Assembly: GCA_050084985.1 (NCBI GenBank)
Contig: JBITNC010000001.1
Location: 57,970,001 to 58,034,000 of the forward strand
DNA from: Nageia nagi
Lineage: Eukaryota; Pinophyta
Direction: 5' to 3'
DNA length: 64,000 bases
Shown: piece after piece, positions 47,058 through 60,456 of the stretch
Layout: each line of letters opens with the position of its first letter
Numbering within the stretch: the stretch's first letter is position 1
Notes under the pieces: model-generated
Seen by the model: only the letters and a program-made list of their open reading frames with translations
Database searches by the model: none
Told to the model about the DNA's origin: nothing
Translations under genes and position numbers: made by a program

Positions 47058-47936
47058 TTTAGACACCCAAAAATTACCCTCATTCAAAAATCAAATGGAA
47101 AGGACCAAAATTAACATGTATTATAAAAGTTATAGTAAATGATCAATCTCTAGCAATTGACCCTAGTCGTTGGAGACTCAAACCAACCATTGATGTACTA
47201 TACCCAATCATTGGTGACCCAATACTTAGTAAAGACAAAAATAGATACATGCTTGAACTAATTTGTTCTTAAAAATTATTTAATCATGACCAAATTATTT
47301 TTGGTTCGGTAGCTGTGTGAATAGAATCATGGCTATTCTAGACTTGGATTATCTTTTGAGTCAGGTTGTTAGCCCCTAAATTTAAAAATTAAACAAACTC
47401 AAAAGGATATAAATTAAATAATCATTAATGAAGAAAGGGAACCAAAAGTGAAGTATAATTATGCTATAAAATTTCATATAAAATTGTTAAAGATTTAAGT
47501 ACTTCAGTTATGCACTTGTTCATCTACTTTAATTCAATGTATGATGTTGCTTCTATGAATAGGTATGTTTGATTTATTTTTTTGGCATGTGTACAATGGG
47601 AGATATTAAAATAATATTGTGATAAGAATTAGTAAAAATTAAGAACCAAATTTGAAATAAAATAGAATCAAAGATTCATCAAATTCCATCTTTAGTATCT
47701 AAAACACCAGTGATTGAAGCCAGACATAAGTGACTACATCCTAAACATCAGCAACTTTGTAAAGGCCCAAGGAGGATCAAAACACCAATTTTGTAGAATC
47801 CCTTCAAAGCAAGGTAATGAATCTAAAGATTCATGTTGTAAAATTGGAGGTCACTAGAGAGAGTTATAAAATATATATTGGTATTTAATGTGTATTTGTC
47901 TTATTTGCCAATAGGTTACTTTTTTGGGTCAAAATT
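47058..47936 (+). repeat. Probable 5' LTR of Gypsy-B
   Basis: It opens (T)TTAGACACCCAAAAATTACC, close to the TGTAGACACCC opening of Tat-type LTRs, and ends just before a primer-binding-site-like sequence. The partner 3' LTR was not found, so the bounds rest on these junctions only. Confidence 0.5.
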
Positions 47937-47957
47937 TTGGTGCTAGAAGGAGGGCCC
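47937..47957 (+). other. Probable Gypsy-B primer-binding site
   Basis: TTGGTGCTAGAAGGAGGGCC resembles the TTGGCGCCAGAAGGAGGGCC type of site reported for Tat/Ogre elements. Two C-to-T changes would explain the differences. Confidence 0.5.
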
Positions 47958-49698
47958 TTGCATACAAACAACATGAGTGATTAATCATAGGGTTTATTGG
48001 TTATTTTTAAAATATTATGTTTGTTTATATATTATTTTTTTAGATTTTGATTAATTTTTTTATTATTCCATGTTTTCTAGGATCATTGACAGAATCACCA
48101 ACAATTTGGTATAAGATGTCAATGATTATCTTGGAACATCAATGATTAGAATAGAATGGGGGCATTTTTAAAAATAGAGGTAGGATCCCTAATTTTATTC
48201 AACACCAAAAGTGCAATATATAAATATAATATGGAAAATGAGAATGAATCTTTTATGTATGATCCCTTTGCTCAAATTGCATGTAGTACAAGGTGGATAG
48301 AGTTAAAATATAGAAATGTATTTAATAATATTATTAATTAGCTCTAAGATTTATTTTACTTTTTTTTTGTAGGGATCATTGAAAAGAACTTTACCTAAGA
48401 ACATTTTCTTCTATCCACTTATGCTCTCCCTTTGTACTAAAAGCCAATCTTAGGTGATCAGAATGAATCTAATATGAACCTTTAATTTTTTCACATTATC
48501 ATATAATTTGGTTAAAGAATCTGCAACACTAAGTTAATTCCACACTTGGAAGGGGTTAATGAATATCCATTAAATAAATAATGAATCTAAGGTAAATGAA
48601 TTAGGTTAATGGTATAATAGGACATTAAAAGGTCAATGAATATGGTGGTTGTGTTCACACTAAATTACTTTTATTTTAACTAAGTATGCTCTCACTTTTG
48701 CAACTATGGTGACCTAAAGTGATTAGAAAAGTTTAGTAAAAGGGGTAATGAATTTTCATTTGGTTTAAAATTTACATTCACATTAATACTCTTACTTGTT
48801 TTCCCTTACCATGCCAAGAGGAGGTCGAAGGTTGATATGACTAGAAGAGAGGGAAAAAAACCTAATTAATTTACATACATATTAAAAGCTTCTTACTTGT
48901 AAGAAGAGGTAATGAATCACACTAAATTACTTTCACAATTGGAAGGGTGAATGGACCTCATTTAAAAAAATCAATTATAGAACCCCATTAATTTGGTGAT
49001 GAATCCCATGGGTTGATTAGATTACCATACACTAATTAAAACATTATTTGAAACACGTTAAAAACTTTAATTAATGGACATGTATGATTGGGAGGGTCAA
49101 AGTTTTCATTCATATGCATTTCATTTCATTAATTTCATGTTCATAAGCCTTTTAAAATGAACATTAATGAGTTGGATATCATTACCAACTATTTATTCTT
49201 TTATTCTTATGTACCCACCAAACAAATGCGATAAGCCTTAGAGCCAAAACCTAGAGATGAATAATGGGTTCATAGGTTAAAAGTCATTACTTCCCATCGA
49301 GATGACTATAAAAAAGGGACTATAGTTGTATTTAATCACTAAGATATATCTCAAAAATATTTCCCAAGCCCCATTGCACTAAGGGGACCACCTTAAGTAC
49401 CAAGCCCTTAATTAGCCATAGCTAGCTTACTAGAACTACTGGCTTACCTTGATTAAACACTTGAATAGACAAAACAAGGTTAGGAAAACTAAGAAGAGTA
49501 AAACACACAATTCATATCATTCACATAATAAATAATAATTGAATTTATCAATATATATATATAAATAAGATAAATACATCGCAAAGATAAATGTTCATAT
49601 ACGATGTTTGCATTAAATTGTTTTCTCATAGACATAAAATAAAAAGATAAAAAATAATTGCTATATACAATGTTTGTATGTTTTTATTAGTTGTTGAG

Positions 49699-49701
<3 letters not shown>
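47958..49701 (+). other. Gypsy-B leader region, mostly non-coding
   Basis: A plus-strand peptide near 48231 (MENENESFMYDPFAQIACST) may be the first piece of Gag. The remainder is AT-rich, with loosely repeated phrases such as ACACTAAATTACTTT near 48657 and 48917. Nothing else is recognised. Confidence 0.4.
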
Positions 49702-49767
<66 letters not shown>

Positions 49768-49769
49768 TA

Positions 49770-49800
<31 letters not shown>

Positions 49801-49801
49801 A
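49702..49801. repeat. About 100 bp of (AT)n
   Basis: A near-perfect AT dinucleotide run with two phase slips, self-complementary throughout. The 62-codon minus-strand open frame over it is an artefact. Confidence 0.97.
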
Positions 49802-52240
49802 GTGGTTCAAACTCATTCTCAAAAAGCTCATCAAGAACAATAGCCTCAAGATGAATATGAATTAGAAGAAAGAGGAGGCCTTAGATCTAGTTGGGCTATT
49901 TCAAGAAAAGAAACACCTTGAGATGAAAATCTTGAGGTATAAAAAGATCATTTGGAAAATTATTTACAATATGTTAGATAGAATTTAACACAATTAAGGA
50001 TACCTCCATATTCACCTAATATACATAATATTTCTCCATATGGAAGGAATTTGAGGGAAGATAAACCATAAATAATAAAGGAACCACCTAATGATGAAGA
50101 AATGAAGGTGCCTCCTTCAAAAGTGCAATTATTTGCTACAATAATACAAAAGGGTCCTTTTAAGCCTAAGTACAATCATGTTACATGATACTTACTAGAT
50201 GAGTGATTAGTTCAATCTTACTTAAGAAGAGAGGATTATTTGCCTTCCATAATTTCAAGATAAATGGAGGAATTTGATGAAAGGATATATATACATTCAA
50301 AAAATCCTATAACTAATAAAAAGATGCCTTTAAAGTATATGAAAATCCTTATCATATATTTAGTTCAAGTACCCCATATCCTTTGGCCATAATTCAATAA
50401 ATCACTCAAGGATAACCAACTCAACCAAACATATAAGGGTTCAAGTTGCAAGAAATATGTCCCTATCCTCATAAAAAATAATATGCACCTTAAAGAAATG
50501 TGCATCAATAAGGGAGTGTACAATAATAAAATATGCAACAACAATAATAAGTATTGGTTCAATCCAATCAACAAGTGGGACAACCAATAAAATTCATTGA
50601 ACATTACCAAGTTCCAACTCATGTGGTGCCTAATATACCTCAAAATAGGAATATGTTAGGAATTCAACATCAATACCAAGTTCCAACTCAACCCGATACA
50701 AATATGCCTCAAAAAATGAATATATTGAATATTCAACACCAAATTCAAGTTGGAATTGATCAGGGTTTAAAAGTGAGTAGTAAACCACCATCTAGGGCAT
50801 AATCATTATCTTCTCAAAACTATGGAGTGTATAGATATCAAGATCCCTACTTCGCTAAAAAGAAAGCAATTTCTTTAAAAAGGAGACAAGATGAACTTCA
50901 AATATATCATCTTCCTCCACCACAAGAGAGGCAACAAGGATATCAACCTCCTCTGCTACAAGATAGGCAACAAGGATATCAACCTCCTCGACCACTATTA
51001 CCTCCTAGACCACCTCAACAACCTCCTCCACCAACACCACCATATAGTGAAGGTTATTATGAGGAAAGGATGCCCTCAGAACATGATATGAACTTGCTCA
51101 AGGATACAAAGAAGTAAACTATCCTAAAGAAAATGAATATCTAAGATATGAAGAATACCCTAGCTATTCATGTAATCAACTAATGGAGACAATAACAAAA
51201 GAGGATGATGATTTATACAAAATATTAAAACTAGAAAAAGGGTTATCTATGCAAGATAAACAAAAAATGTCTTCTGATACAATTTGTAATGAACCAATTC
51301 ATCCTAGTGTTATAAAGAAGGAAGTTCCTTATAAGTTTCAAATTCTAAAAAATAATCCATTTAAAGGAAAAGAAGATCCTAAAGAACATATAAGAAAATT
51401 AAAATATTAAAGTTATTTGATTTCTAATGATGACGCATTAATGTTACATATTTTTCCTATGACACTTGTTGAACAAGCAATAGATTGGTACAAAAACATA
51501 CTAGAATATAGTATCAATGCATACTCTTAGTTAGCAAATTTGTTCTTACAACATTTTAAGATTAGCATCAAATATAAGACCTTTATCATTGATCTCACAA
51601 TATTACAATAATTTTTAGATGAATCAATTAGTGATTTCATTGGATGATGGAGGGTGGTGTTGACAAGTATGCCTTACACTTTTCCTCAAGAGGAACTGGT
51701 TAAGTTATTTAGTCAAAGTTGCTTAAGATCTATTGCTAGTACATTGTTGATTCAACAACATAAAACCTTTGAAGAGGAAATCTCTCAAGCAGTCATTATT
51801 GAAAGAGTTAAAATCCAATATGGAGAGATAAAGATTAAAAATTGAGAAGGTTACACTAAGAATAAAAATAAAAAAGAACAAGAAAATAATTAATTAGCAG
51901 AAAATAAAGTCTCAATTGTATAAGATGTGGAACCATTGTCATCTCAAAATGTAGAAAGAGATTTCAAGACTAGAAGGAAATATACATCTCTATCAAAACC
52001 TCTTTATGATATTTTTATAAAATTATGTGATCATCAACTAATTACTTTTCCTTAAATAAGGCTAGAAAACCATATAAATAAGGATAGTAGATGGTATAAT
52101 GAAGAATAATTCTATCATTATCATCATCAAAAGGGTCATGATACAAATAAATACCAAACTTTAAATAATATAGTCCAAGATTTAATTGATAATTAGAAAT
52201 TAGAAGTGGATAATCCTATTGCTATTCCTAATCAAAACTT
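49802..52240 (+). pseudogene. Gypsy-B gag, decayed
   Basis: Structural protein of the second gypsy element. Early pieces include PPYSPNIHNISPYGRN near 50002 and VPPSKVQLFATIIQKGPFKP near 50110. A Gln/Pro-rich segment runs from 50554 to 51115 with internal repeats, (Q)VPTxxxxNxPQ twice and RQQGYQPP twice. The capsid-like core follows: FQILKNNPFKGKEDPKEHIR near 51337, ALMLHIFPMTL and AIDWYKNILEY near 51435-51500, and PQEELVKLFSQSCLRSIAST near 51684. Near 52115 comes FYHYHHQKGHDTNKY, where Tat elements have a CxFHxxxGHDTxxC knuckle with the cysteines retained. Here they are lost. Stops are frequent. Confidence 0.8.
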
Positions 52241-52526
52241 GAGAATCTACCAAAACCCACTTCCATAACATCTAGCTAATAGCATCTCATTACATTCAAG
52301 TGAAAAATAAGTGATACATAAATGGAGCCAAGATTATTCAAATTTCATAGGCATGATAAATATTGCTATAAGATCCCAAAATATATATGGGAGAAAAAAT
52401 AGTGTACCAAATAATTAGCAAGATAAGATTCATATGCCACTCCACATACCCAAACCATAACCTCCTAAAGTATCTATAAAAGGTTTTTTACAACAATAGC
52501 TAAAAAGCTCACAAATAAAGTTATGT

Positions 52527-53299
52527 TTGTTTGATTTGTTACAACAATACAAAGATATTAAAGATTCTATGAATCAACTATTACAAATAATTGAAATAGA
52601 TATTAATAATCCTAATAGTTTTGCGACCTTTGTGGGAAATATTAAGACAAGACAAAATTCTACAATAATATTTTATGATCATGAGCTAAAGGATTCCAAA
52701 GGAATACATGGATTAGATACACCTTTACATATTATAGCTAAGATTGATGGGAAAACATTTAAAATAATCCTAGTTGATGGAGGGTCAGCTATCAATATTA
52801 TTTCAACAATCGCATACAAGAATTTAAATATTCCTTTTTCACATATATGTGCACCATATCTCCAACTAAAAATGTATGTTCAACAGTAGGGTCAATTTTG
52901 TTACCTATTACTGTGGGAGAAAAGATAGCATAAACATTACTACAAGTAATTAAAGGATATATCATGTAATATAACATTCTCCTAGGAAGACCTTGGATCA
53001 AAGATATGCAATGTGTCCCATTGACATACCATAACTATTTGAAGTATATTCATGGAGTAGTGCATTGTGTACCTAGAGATGATAATTTGTATTCACATTG
53101 TAATGCTCCTTATTTACTTAATGATATAGCTTTACCATCCACTCATTTTTTTACAATGCCTATACTAAAGAATGAACCATTGGTAATTAATGTTTATAAA
53201 AATGATCAAACTTTCTCAAAAATATTAAAAGAGAAGAAAGCTATTGATCAACCTAAATTAATTAATGATCATCAAGAAGTTGATAGTAGCTTACAATAA
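52527..53299 (+). pseudogene. Gypsy-B aspartic protease
   Basis: Retroviral-type aspartic protease that cleaves the polyprotein. The catalytic loop reads ILVDGGSAINII near 52770, with the D-G-G seen in several Tat elements in place of D-S/T-G. The C-terminal block NILLGRPWIKDMQCVPLTYH near 52974-53032 corresponds to LLGRPW followed by STYHxxLKF. GVVHCVPRDDNLYSHCN follows. Upstream (52530-52690) is a helical Gag-protease linker. A stop near 52888 and a frame change near 52890 inactivate it. Confidence 0.8.
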
Positions 53300-54779
53300 A
53301 AAATACCTACAACACCACAAGAGATGGAATCTTGGGAAGAAAGAGCTTGTAAGTTAGATAAATTAAAGGAAGCCTCCTTGTCAAAATATTCATCCAAGTG
53401 AACATCTCATCTCAAAGCAATGATGATAAAGATAATAAATTATCAGATATATATCCATTAACCATAAATTTATTAATTTAGGTATAGGGGAATATGATAT
53501 CATTATGTGATATTCAATATTTCCTTTCCTAATACATTAGATTACATAAAGAATCACCTAGCATGATAGGGCAATTAGTACCACTGGAAATGAGCCTAAT
53601 CAAACATTATTTATATACATAGGTCCTATAAACCAACATGAATTCCTTTAACCTAAAACTAATGAAGGTATTTTGCAATTCATTGGAATACTTATCACCT
53701 TTCGTATGATCCTTTATCCAAAGATACTTTCATAGATGTTAGTGGAAGGACATGGTTTAGGTGATATGAACAAGGACCTAGATACAAATTGACATTCATT
53801 ATCAATTACCAACTGATAAAATAGGTTTAGGGTATAAATGAGAGAATAAAAAACTTTCTATTGTACAAATGGTTGAATTAGAACTAGAATACCTTGAGTA
53901 TGAAGAGTTAATTCAAATTTTTGAAAGGATGATCAATCAAAGTGAATTATAGTAGAAAATCAATACTTGAATATCTATTTTGCAACATGGTCCATGTTGA
54001 AGAAATATCTTATGAGGTTTCAAAAAAATATCTTTTGATTGGTATGGGAGTGATGAGTTTGAATCATGGAGTCAAGTACTTAGTGATCCTCCTAAGAATC
54101 CATACATTCATCTGTACTATGCGGTGGATGCAGTTATATAGGCTCTAGTACCTCTCCTTAAATTGTAGTGATACCTATCACAGTAGTACTATATGGATCT
54201 AGTGTGGATGTCATTACTGATTTCGAGACTTTCATTCGTATGTGGTTGGTCTTTGATATTTTTCTACTCATATAGAGGTGAGGTAATCCCTCCAATATAG
54301 GAGGGTAATTGTAATAAGTTGATTAGGTAGAGGATAGGTGTTGTTCTTCTAAGTAGATGAGGGTGTCGTGGTGAATAAAGGTTTCTTGATATCATGTTAC
54401 AAGTATGCAAACTTTTCACTTTTCCTAAATCCACAAATTAAGATATAAGTTATTTCCAAGATCAACCTCCATAAATACATGTAATTTCACAAATATTGGT
54501 GAAGATGAAGAATATAACCTAGATGATAAAAATTAGATTCCATTGCCCAACCTATTAGAAGAGGGATCATCATATGTTGATTGAAAAAACAATTGATGTA
54601 GATTTAAGTGATGATCCTAGTAATACCAAGATTGTTCAATTAGAAAAATCCTTAAATAAAAAATAAAAAAGATATTCATGTATATTCTTAAATAAAAACA
54701 TAAAGTATTTGCATGGTACTATGTAGGTATTCTAGGTGGATTCAAAATTAGTAGTACACAACTTAGGCCTTAAAAATGA
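53300..54779 (+). other. Gypsy-B protease-to-RT spacer, decayed
   Basis: Short frames with weak Tat-spacer character are present (SWEERACKLDKLKEASLSKY near 53328). Most of the stretch is unreadable, with many stops and frameshifts. Confidence 0.5.
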
Positions 54780-56480
54780 TGCTAAGCCTATTAAAAAATG
54801 AAAAATGCATCCTACAATAGTTTAATGGTAAAAGGAGAATTAAAAAAGCTAATAGAAGTGAAATTTATTCAACCTATTGATTATCTTGATTGAATATTTA
54901 ACATGGTTTTGGTTAAAAAACCTAATTAAATATTTAGGTTGCAAATTTTAGAGATCTTAATAAAGCATGTCCAAAAGATGATTTCCCACTTTTAAATATT
55001 GATAATTTGGTTAATACTATAGATTTACATGAAATTTTCACTCATGGATGGATTTTTTAGATACAATCAAATAAAAGTGGCTAAAAAAGATAAACATAAA
55101 ACAACATTTACAACACCTTAGGGAACCTTTTGTTACAAATAATGCCCTTTGGTTTAAAAAATGTTGGGGCAACTTATCAAAGAGAAATGACATATATATT
55201 CCATGACTTACATGCATGAAATCATGGGCATTATGATATGATTTGTTGGCTAAATCTAAAACTGATAACAACATTCGAAAGTTCTTATAAATATTTTGAT
55301 AGGTTGTTGGAACATAATGTTAGCCTAAACCCAAAGAAATGTGTCTTTGGAGTTACTTTAGAAAAGTTACTTGGTTTTATTTATCAAGATGAGGATTTGT
55401 AGTAGATCCTAATAAAATAAAGCCATTGTAGATATGCCTCCTTCAAATATAAAATAATTACAAAGTTTGCAAGAAGAACTACAAGAATAAGGTGCTTTAT
55501 ATCATAAGTATCTAATAAATGCATGCCTTTTAATAAATTGTTGAAAAAAGGGGATCATTTTTTATTGGAAAATGAACAAAAAGAATCATTTGATAAAATA
55601 AAATACTATTTTTATCAACACCAATTTTAATTCCTCCAAGAGAAGGATAACCATTTTTACTTTATTCATGGCCACAAAAACTACCTTAGGTATATGCTTG
55701 CTCAAAAAAACAAAAATAACAAAGAACAAGCCATGTACTATCTTACTAAAATCTAATTGATTATGAGATAAGATATGTATACATGGAAATTTGTGTTTAA
55801 AAATTAATTTTTGCAACAAGAAACTTAGGCATTACATGTTGAACCATACGACTTTGATTGCCAAAGCAGATCCATTGAAATATATGATGAGTAAAACATA
55901 ACAAAATACAAGAACATCCAAATGGATCATGCATTTAATAGAATTTATTTGTAATTCATAAGTAAAAATTATAAAATATCATGTTATAGTTGATTATGTT
56001 GCAAAAGCACCATCACAAGATGATAAACCTCTTGTAATTAAATTACCAAATGAACATGTTCTCCTACTGGATGAAATGAAACCTTGTTGATCCCAAAGAA
56101 GAATGGGATATGATAATCTACTTTGATGGTTTTGATGTGAATAAATGAGGGTGTTGGTGTTGTATTTATTACACCCTAAGGAGTACCCATACCATATTCT
56201 TTCAAATTGACTTTCCCATGCACAAATAATAATGCTTAAATATGAAGCTTTAATATTAGCTATGAAGATCACCATAAAATTAAAAATAAAGAAAGTAAAA
56301 TTAATTGGTGACTCATAGCTAATACTAAATCAATTCCAAGTAATTTTTCAATGTAAATAACCATTATTCAAAAATAAGAAACTAGTAGATACGCTACTAC
56401 AATCATCTGAAAAATACAAGATAGAAGTCGTGCCTAGATCAACTAATAGGTTTGTTGATGCCATGGATCAATTGGATCCT
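54780..56480 (+). pseudogene. Gypsy-B reverse transcriptase and RNase H, decayed
   Basis: RT copies the element's RNA into DNA and RNase H removes the template. Recognisable pieces are VKGELKKLIEVKFIQPIDYL near 54830, NMVLVKKPN, a damaged LRFLNKACPKDDFPL-like stretch near 54935-54995, then VAKKDKHKTTF near 55078. The YVDD box near 55233 is damaged, with LLAKSKTD following at about 55246. The thumb has MPPSNIK and LQEELQE near 55434-55490, and the RT-linked RNase H has ATKTTLGICL near 55670. A second RNase H is suggested by EEWDMIIYFDGF near 56095. Frameshifts occur every hundred bases or so. Confidence 0.75.
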
Positions 56481-56619
56481 TAATACCACAATATCCTCAT
56501 CAATGTACCATTAACATTGAAATAATTCAAATAATTGAAACTTCCTTAGATGCAAATGATGAATCACATGAAGTCTTGGATATTACAATAGAAGATAAAA
56601 ATATGGTATATTCAATTAG

Positions 56620-57860
56620 TCAAATTTTTTAGAGATGGAGTCTTACCTTAGGATTTAACTAAATTAGATAAAAAGGCATTCAAATTAAAAGCTTCCTATT
56701 ATTGTATGCTAGGATATGTGTTGTACCGTATGGGTTTCGATGGCATATTACTTAAGTGCATCAAATAGGTAGACTCATAAATTGTAATCTCATGTGCACA
56801 CGATGGAATATGTGGAGGACACTTTAGTGGTCTAGCCATCACAAAATGATTAATGTACATGGGATATTATTGGTGTACAATGGAATGTGACTACATAAAA
56901 TATGTTAAGAAATATTTTAAGTTTCAACAACATGCCAATCTATATATTCAACTGTCACAAGCATTACAACCATGCAATCATTATTGCCATTCTCAAGATG
57001 GGCATTAGACCTCATAGGTCAAATCTCACCCACATCATCTAGCAATCATAAATTTACAACTATAGCTATATAATATTTTACAAAATGGGTTGAGTCTATC
57101 CTTATGATTTCTATCAAAGGTCCTAAAATAGCATAATTCATAAAACATCACATCATATGTCATTTTGGGATTTCAGCTTAAATTGTAATGGATAATGGAA
57201 AAAAATTTAAAAATAAAGAAGTATTAGCTTTTTGTAAGGGATACCACACTAGGATTATTTTTTCAACACCCTACTATCCTCAATAGAATGGCCAAGCTGA
57301 AGCTACAAATAAAACCATTAGAAGCATTTTGCTAAAATAGTTAATAATTACCATACATATTGGCATGCAAGGATCCCACATGCTTTATGGGCATATCATA
57401 CTAGCATTAGAACTCCTATTGGGGCAATCCTATTTTCTTTAGTTTATGGGGTAGAAGTGATACTATGATTGGAAATCAAAATTCCCTCTTTACTCATTGC
57501 ATTATAAGATTATATAATAGATGAAGTAGCCCATCAAACTAGATTAAATTAATTATTATTATTGGATGAAAGGCAAATTCATGCACTAAACATATGCAAA
57601 CTTATCAAAACCATATCAAGAAAGTTTTTTATAAAAAAAAGATAAAATTCATGAATTTAATATAGGAGATTTAGTTCTTAAAGAAAATCAACAAACCTCA
57701 TGTATGGAATGTCAACTTCGTGATAAGTTTACCCCTAATTAGTTAGGATCATACATTATTAAGAAGAAATTTGGTTCAAGACCTTACAAATTAGCTGAAT
57801 GGAAGGAAATGATGAGCATGAGCCCATAAAAATCATGCATATTCATCCTTTTTATAGTTA
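56620..57860 (+). pseudogene. Gypsy-B integrase, decayed but with catalytic triad
   Basis: It joins element DNA to the host chromosome. The zinc-binding region includes AHDGICGGHFSGLAITK near 56800 and MGYYW. All three catalytic acids remain readable: D in RWALDLIGQISP near 56998, D in VMDNGKKFKNKEV near 57189, and E in NGQAEATNKTI near 57291. IIFSTPYYPQ precedes the last. The C-terminal domain (FNIGDLVLKENQQ-like, near 57655) ends with HPFYS-like sequence near 57856. Several stops correspond to Gln codons with a C-to-T change. Confidence 0.82.
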
Positions 57861-57949
57861 AAATCTTTTATATCAATTTGTACATATTGTAAATATAGCT
57901 CAATTAAAGAAATATTATGCAAAAAAAACTCATAGATATGCATAAATTG

Positions 57950-59044
57950 GACAAGGATGATGATAAAAAGGAGAAAGAGTATTCATGTACCATTGAAAAT
58001 AAAAGGAATACAACAAACTCCATGGTTTGAAAGAATAAGATATCTAGGATATAGGGCCATATCCAAATTGATGAGATTCATTTTTCAAGGGCTCAAAATT
58101 TCCTTCGATTACCCATAGACATACAGAAGAATTTGGCTCTAAATTATTATCCAAGTAAATATGATGGATGGAAAATATGTATTAAAGAAGATAATCTTGA
58201 TATTTATATAGATTGAGTTGTATATTTCTTGGGCTATTAGCATTACTACACATAAATGCATAAAATAAACTTGTTATGCTTGTATTGGCCCACTGCAGCA
58301 CCTAGACTCATACTTGATTACACTTTTAATGATTGGATTTTAGACATTACATCTCAAAATCCACAAATATTAAATCTAATCATGAATTGGATGAATCAGC
58401 TTATAGGATATTTGTGTCATAAAAACCTGATATATGATTTTTCTCCTACATTTGTACCCAATCCAAGGAAGTTAAGGAAAATCAAGCAAAATATTAATCA
58501 ATGTTTTTCACATTTGAAATCAAGGTTCCCTTATCCTCCTTTTTGTTGTACTCAAATAAAATATTTAACACTTAAATAATCAAGATATTTGCAAACACAA
58601 TTCTAATTTGATTATGCTAATCCAAATTTCATGGATAGGTATAGAGGGGATAATTACATGATGTTACTTCCAAAATGTCCTTCTACACTTATTTCTCACT
58701 TTCTAGCTTTGCCAAAAGATATTCAACAAGTGATAGCCATGAAATACTAAGAGAACATAATCATATGCATAGGAATTAAGAATAAATGGATTAAGAGTTA
58801 TGATTGAAATGAAAGCATAAAAAATGTGGATGGAAGAAGAATATAAAATATGTTCATTAAATGGTTATGTTTACATTGGCCTTATGATAAACCTAAAATT
58901 ATGATTGATTATGTTGAAGATATTTATTTCAAATATATTGGACATTTTTTCATCCTAAATTTAGTTGTTTTAGATCAAGTATTATCATATCTTATGTCAT
59001 TCTTTACAAAAATGAAATTGTATATAATTACAGTTCATTGTTAA
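57950..59044 (+). pseudogene. Post-integrase ORF of Gypsy-B with a duplicated module
   Basis: I do not recognise this family. After integrase the plus strand continues with coding-like sequence in which the same protein module appears twice about 600 bases apart. Module 1 has FLRLPIDIQKNLALNYY near 58092, then LLCLYWPTAAPRLILDYTF near 58270. Module 2 has FLALPKDIQQVIAMKY near 58700, then KWLCLHWPYDKPKIMIDYV near 58860. Residues between also match loosely. Extra ORFs downstream of integrase are known in Athila (env-like) and some Tat elements. I see no signal peptide or membrane segment that would argue for an envelope. Stops at several points show decay. Confidence 0.5.
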
Positions 59045-60407
59045 ATAATAGTTGTTGCATGAACAATCCTTTGAATGTGAAGGTGCGATTTGAAGGAACT
59101 AGTCAACATTTAGATAAGGAAAAAAACAAATCAAAATTGTTGGCATAAACATTATTCTAACACTAACAATAGAATGAGTTTTGGTGCTTCCATAGGGAGT
59201 CTCATTCCATGCTTTCTATCATGGACATCTCAATTACCACCAATTCCACTTTTTATACTTCCTAAGGTACATACTAAAGTTTCAACTTCATCTATGAAAC
59301 CTAAGAGAATCATTATAAAGTTTAAATCTAAATCATCACCCCCACCACTCGTTTCATATCCCATTCATTCCCAACAATCTATTTTGGGACAAGGTCCCTA
59401 TCATCTCCAATTGTAGCCTCCTTACCATTACTTCTTAGATCATGTACATTGGTTTATTCATAGGAAAAGTGCTTACCAGCATCATTCAAGGATTGTAAAT
59501 CACCTTTATTGTAAAAAATAAAAAAAATTAACAAAAACATGAAAATAAATAAAAATTTATGTTGTACATATATTTGTATTGTATATATATTGCTTGACCT
59601 TTGCATGCCTATTGATTATCTTCATGCAAATAAAAGCTTTATATATTTTGTCTCCAAAAAACTTCATGCAATTTCTAAAATTTGCATATAATGTTGCAAG
59701 TGGCTAATTACATTTTAAACACTAGCATCATGAGTCATACTCATTGTGCTTCTAGAAAAATCAATTGGAGAATTTTCTATCCATATCATACTCCTCCCAC
59801 TCCTTGGGAATTATCCTCCCTTTATATCCCACGTTCACCATGTACATTCCCAAGTGATCATAAAGGGAGTCAAGTCCTATCATTAGATGTAGATATAAAC
59901 CATTTTTCTGAGTTTTCCTAAGAGTGTTCAACATAAGATCTTGTCTATGATAACATTGTCAAGTATATTAGATAGATATAATCATGCTTATAGTATTTTG
60001 AAATATTCCTTTTGGGTGAGCCTATATATTGAGCATGGGCCATGTTGGGGAACTTGCATGATTTATGATATACCTGATGAACAATTTATTCAAAATCTCA
60101 TCAGCCTATTCTCTAGACTAGATTCCATATGAAGGATTATAATTAATGCCCCTATCAATCCATTTATTTGTAGACTTGTTAAATTTTTGGACCATCATCT
60201 TTGCATCTTGAGGATTCTTTTAATGAACTCACCATTTCCCATATAATATATGTAAATATTTTTAATCAAGACTCTATGTTTTCTATAGTTTTCACTCACC
60301 ATGCCACACACTAGATAGTTGAACATACTATTCATACTCATTGTCATTCATATTATATACAAGTTTAAAGAGGAATAAAGCTAAAAATTATTATATATAC
60401 ATAATAC

Positions 60408-60456
<49 letters not shown>

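Noticed and set aside
49661-49849. 62-codon minus-strand open frame
   Set aside because: It is a reading of the AT microsatellite and encodes only Tyr-Ile repeats.
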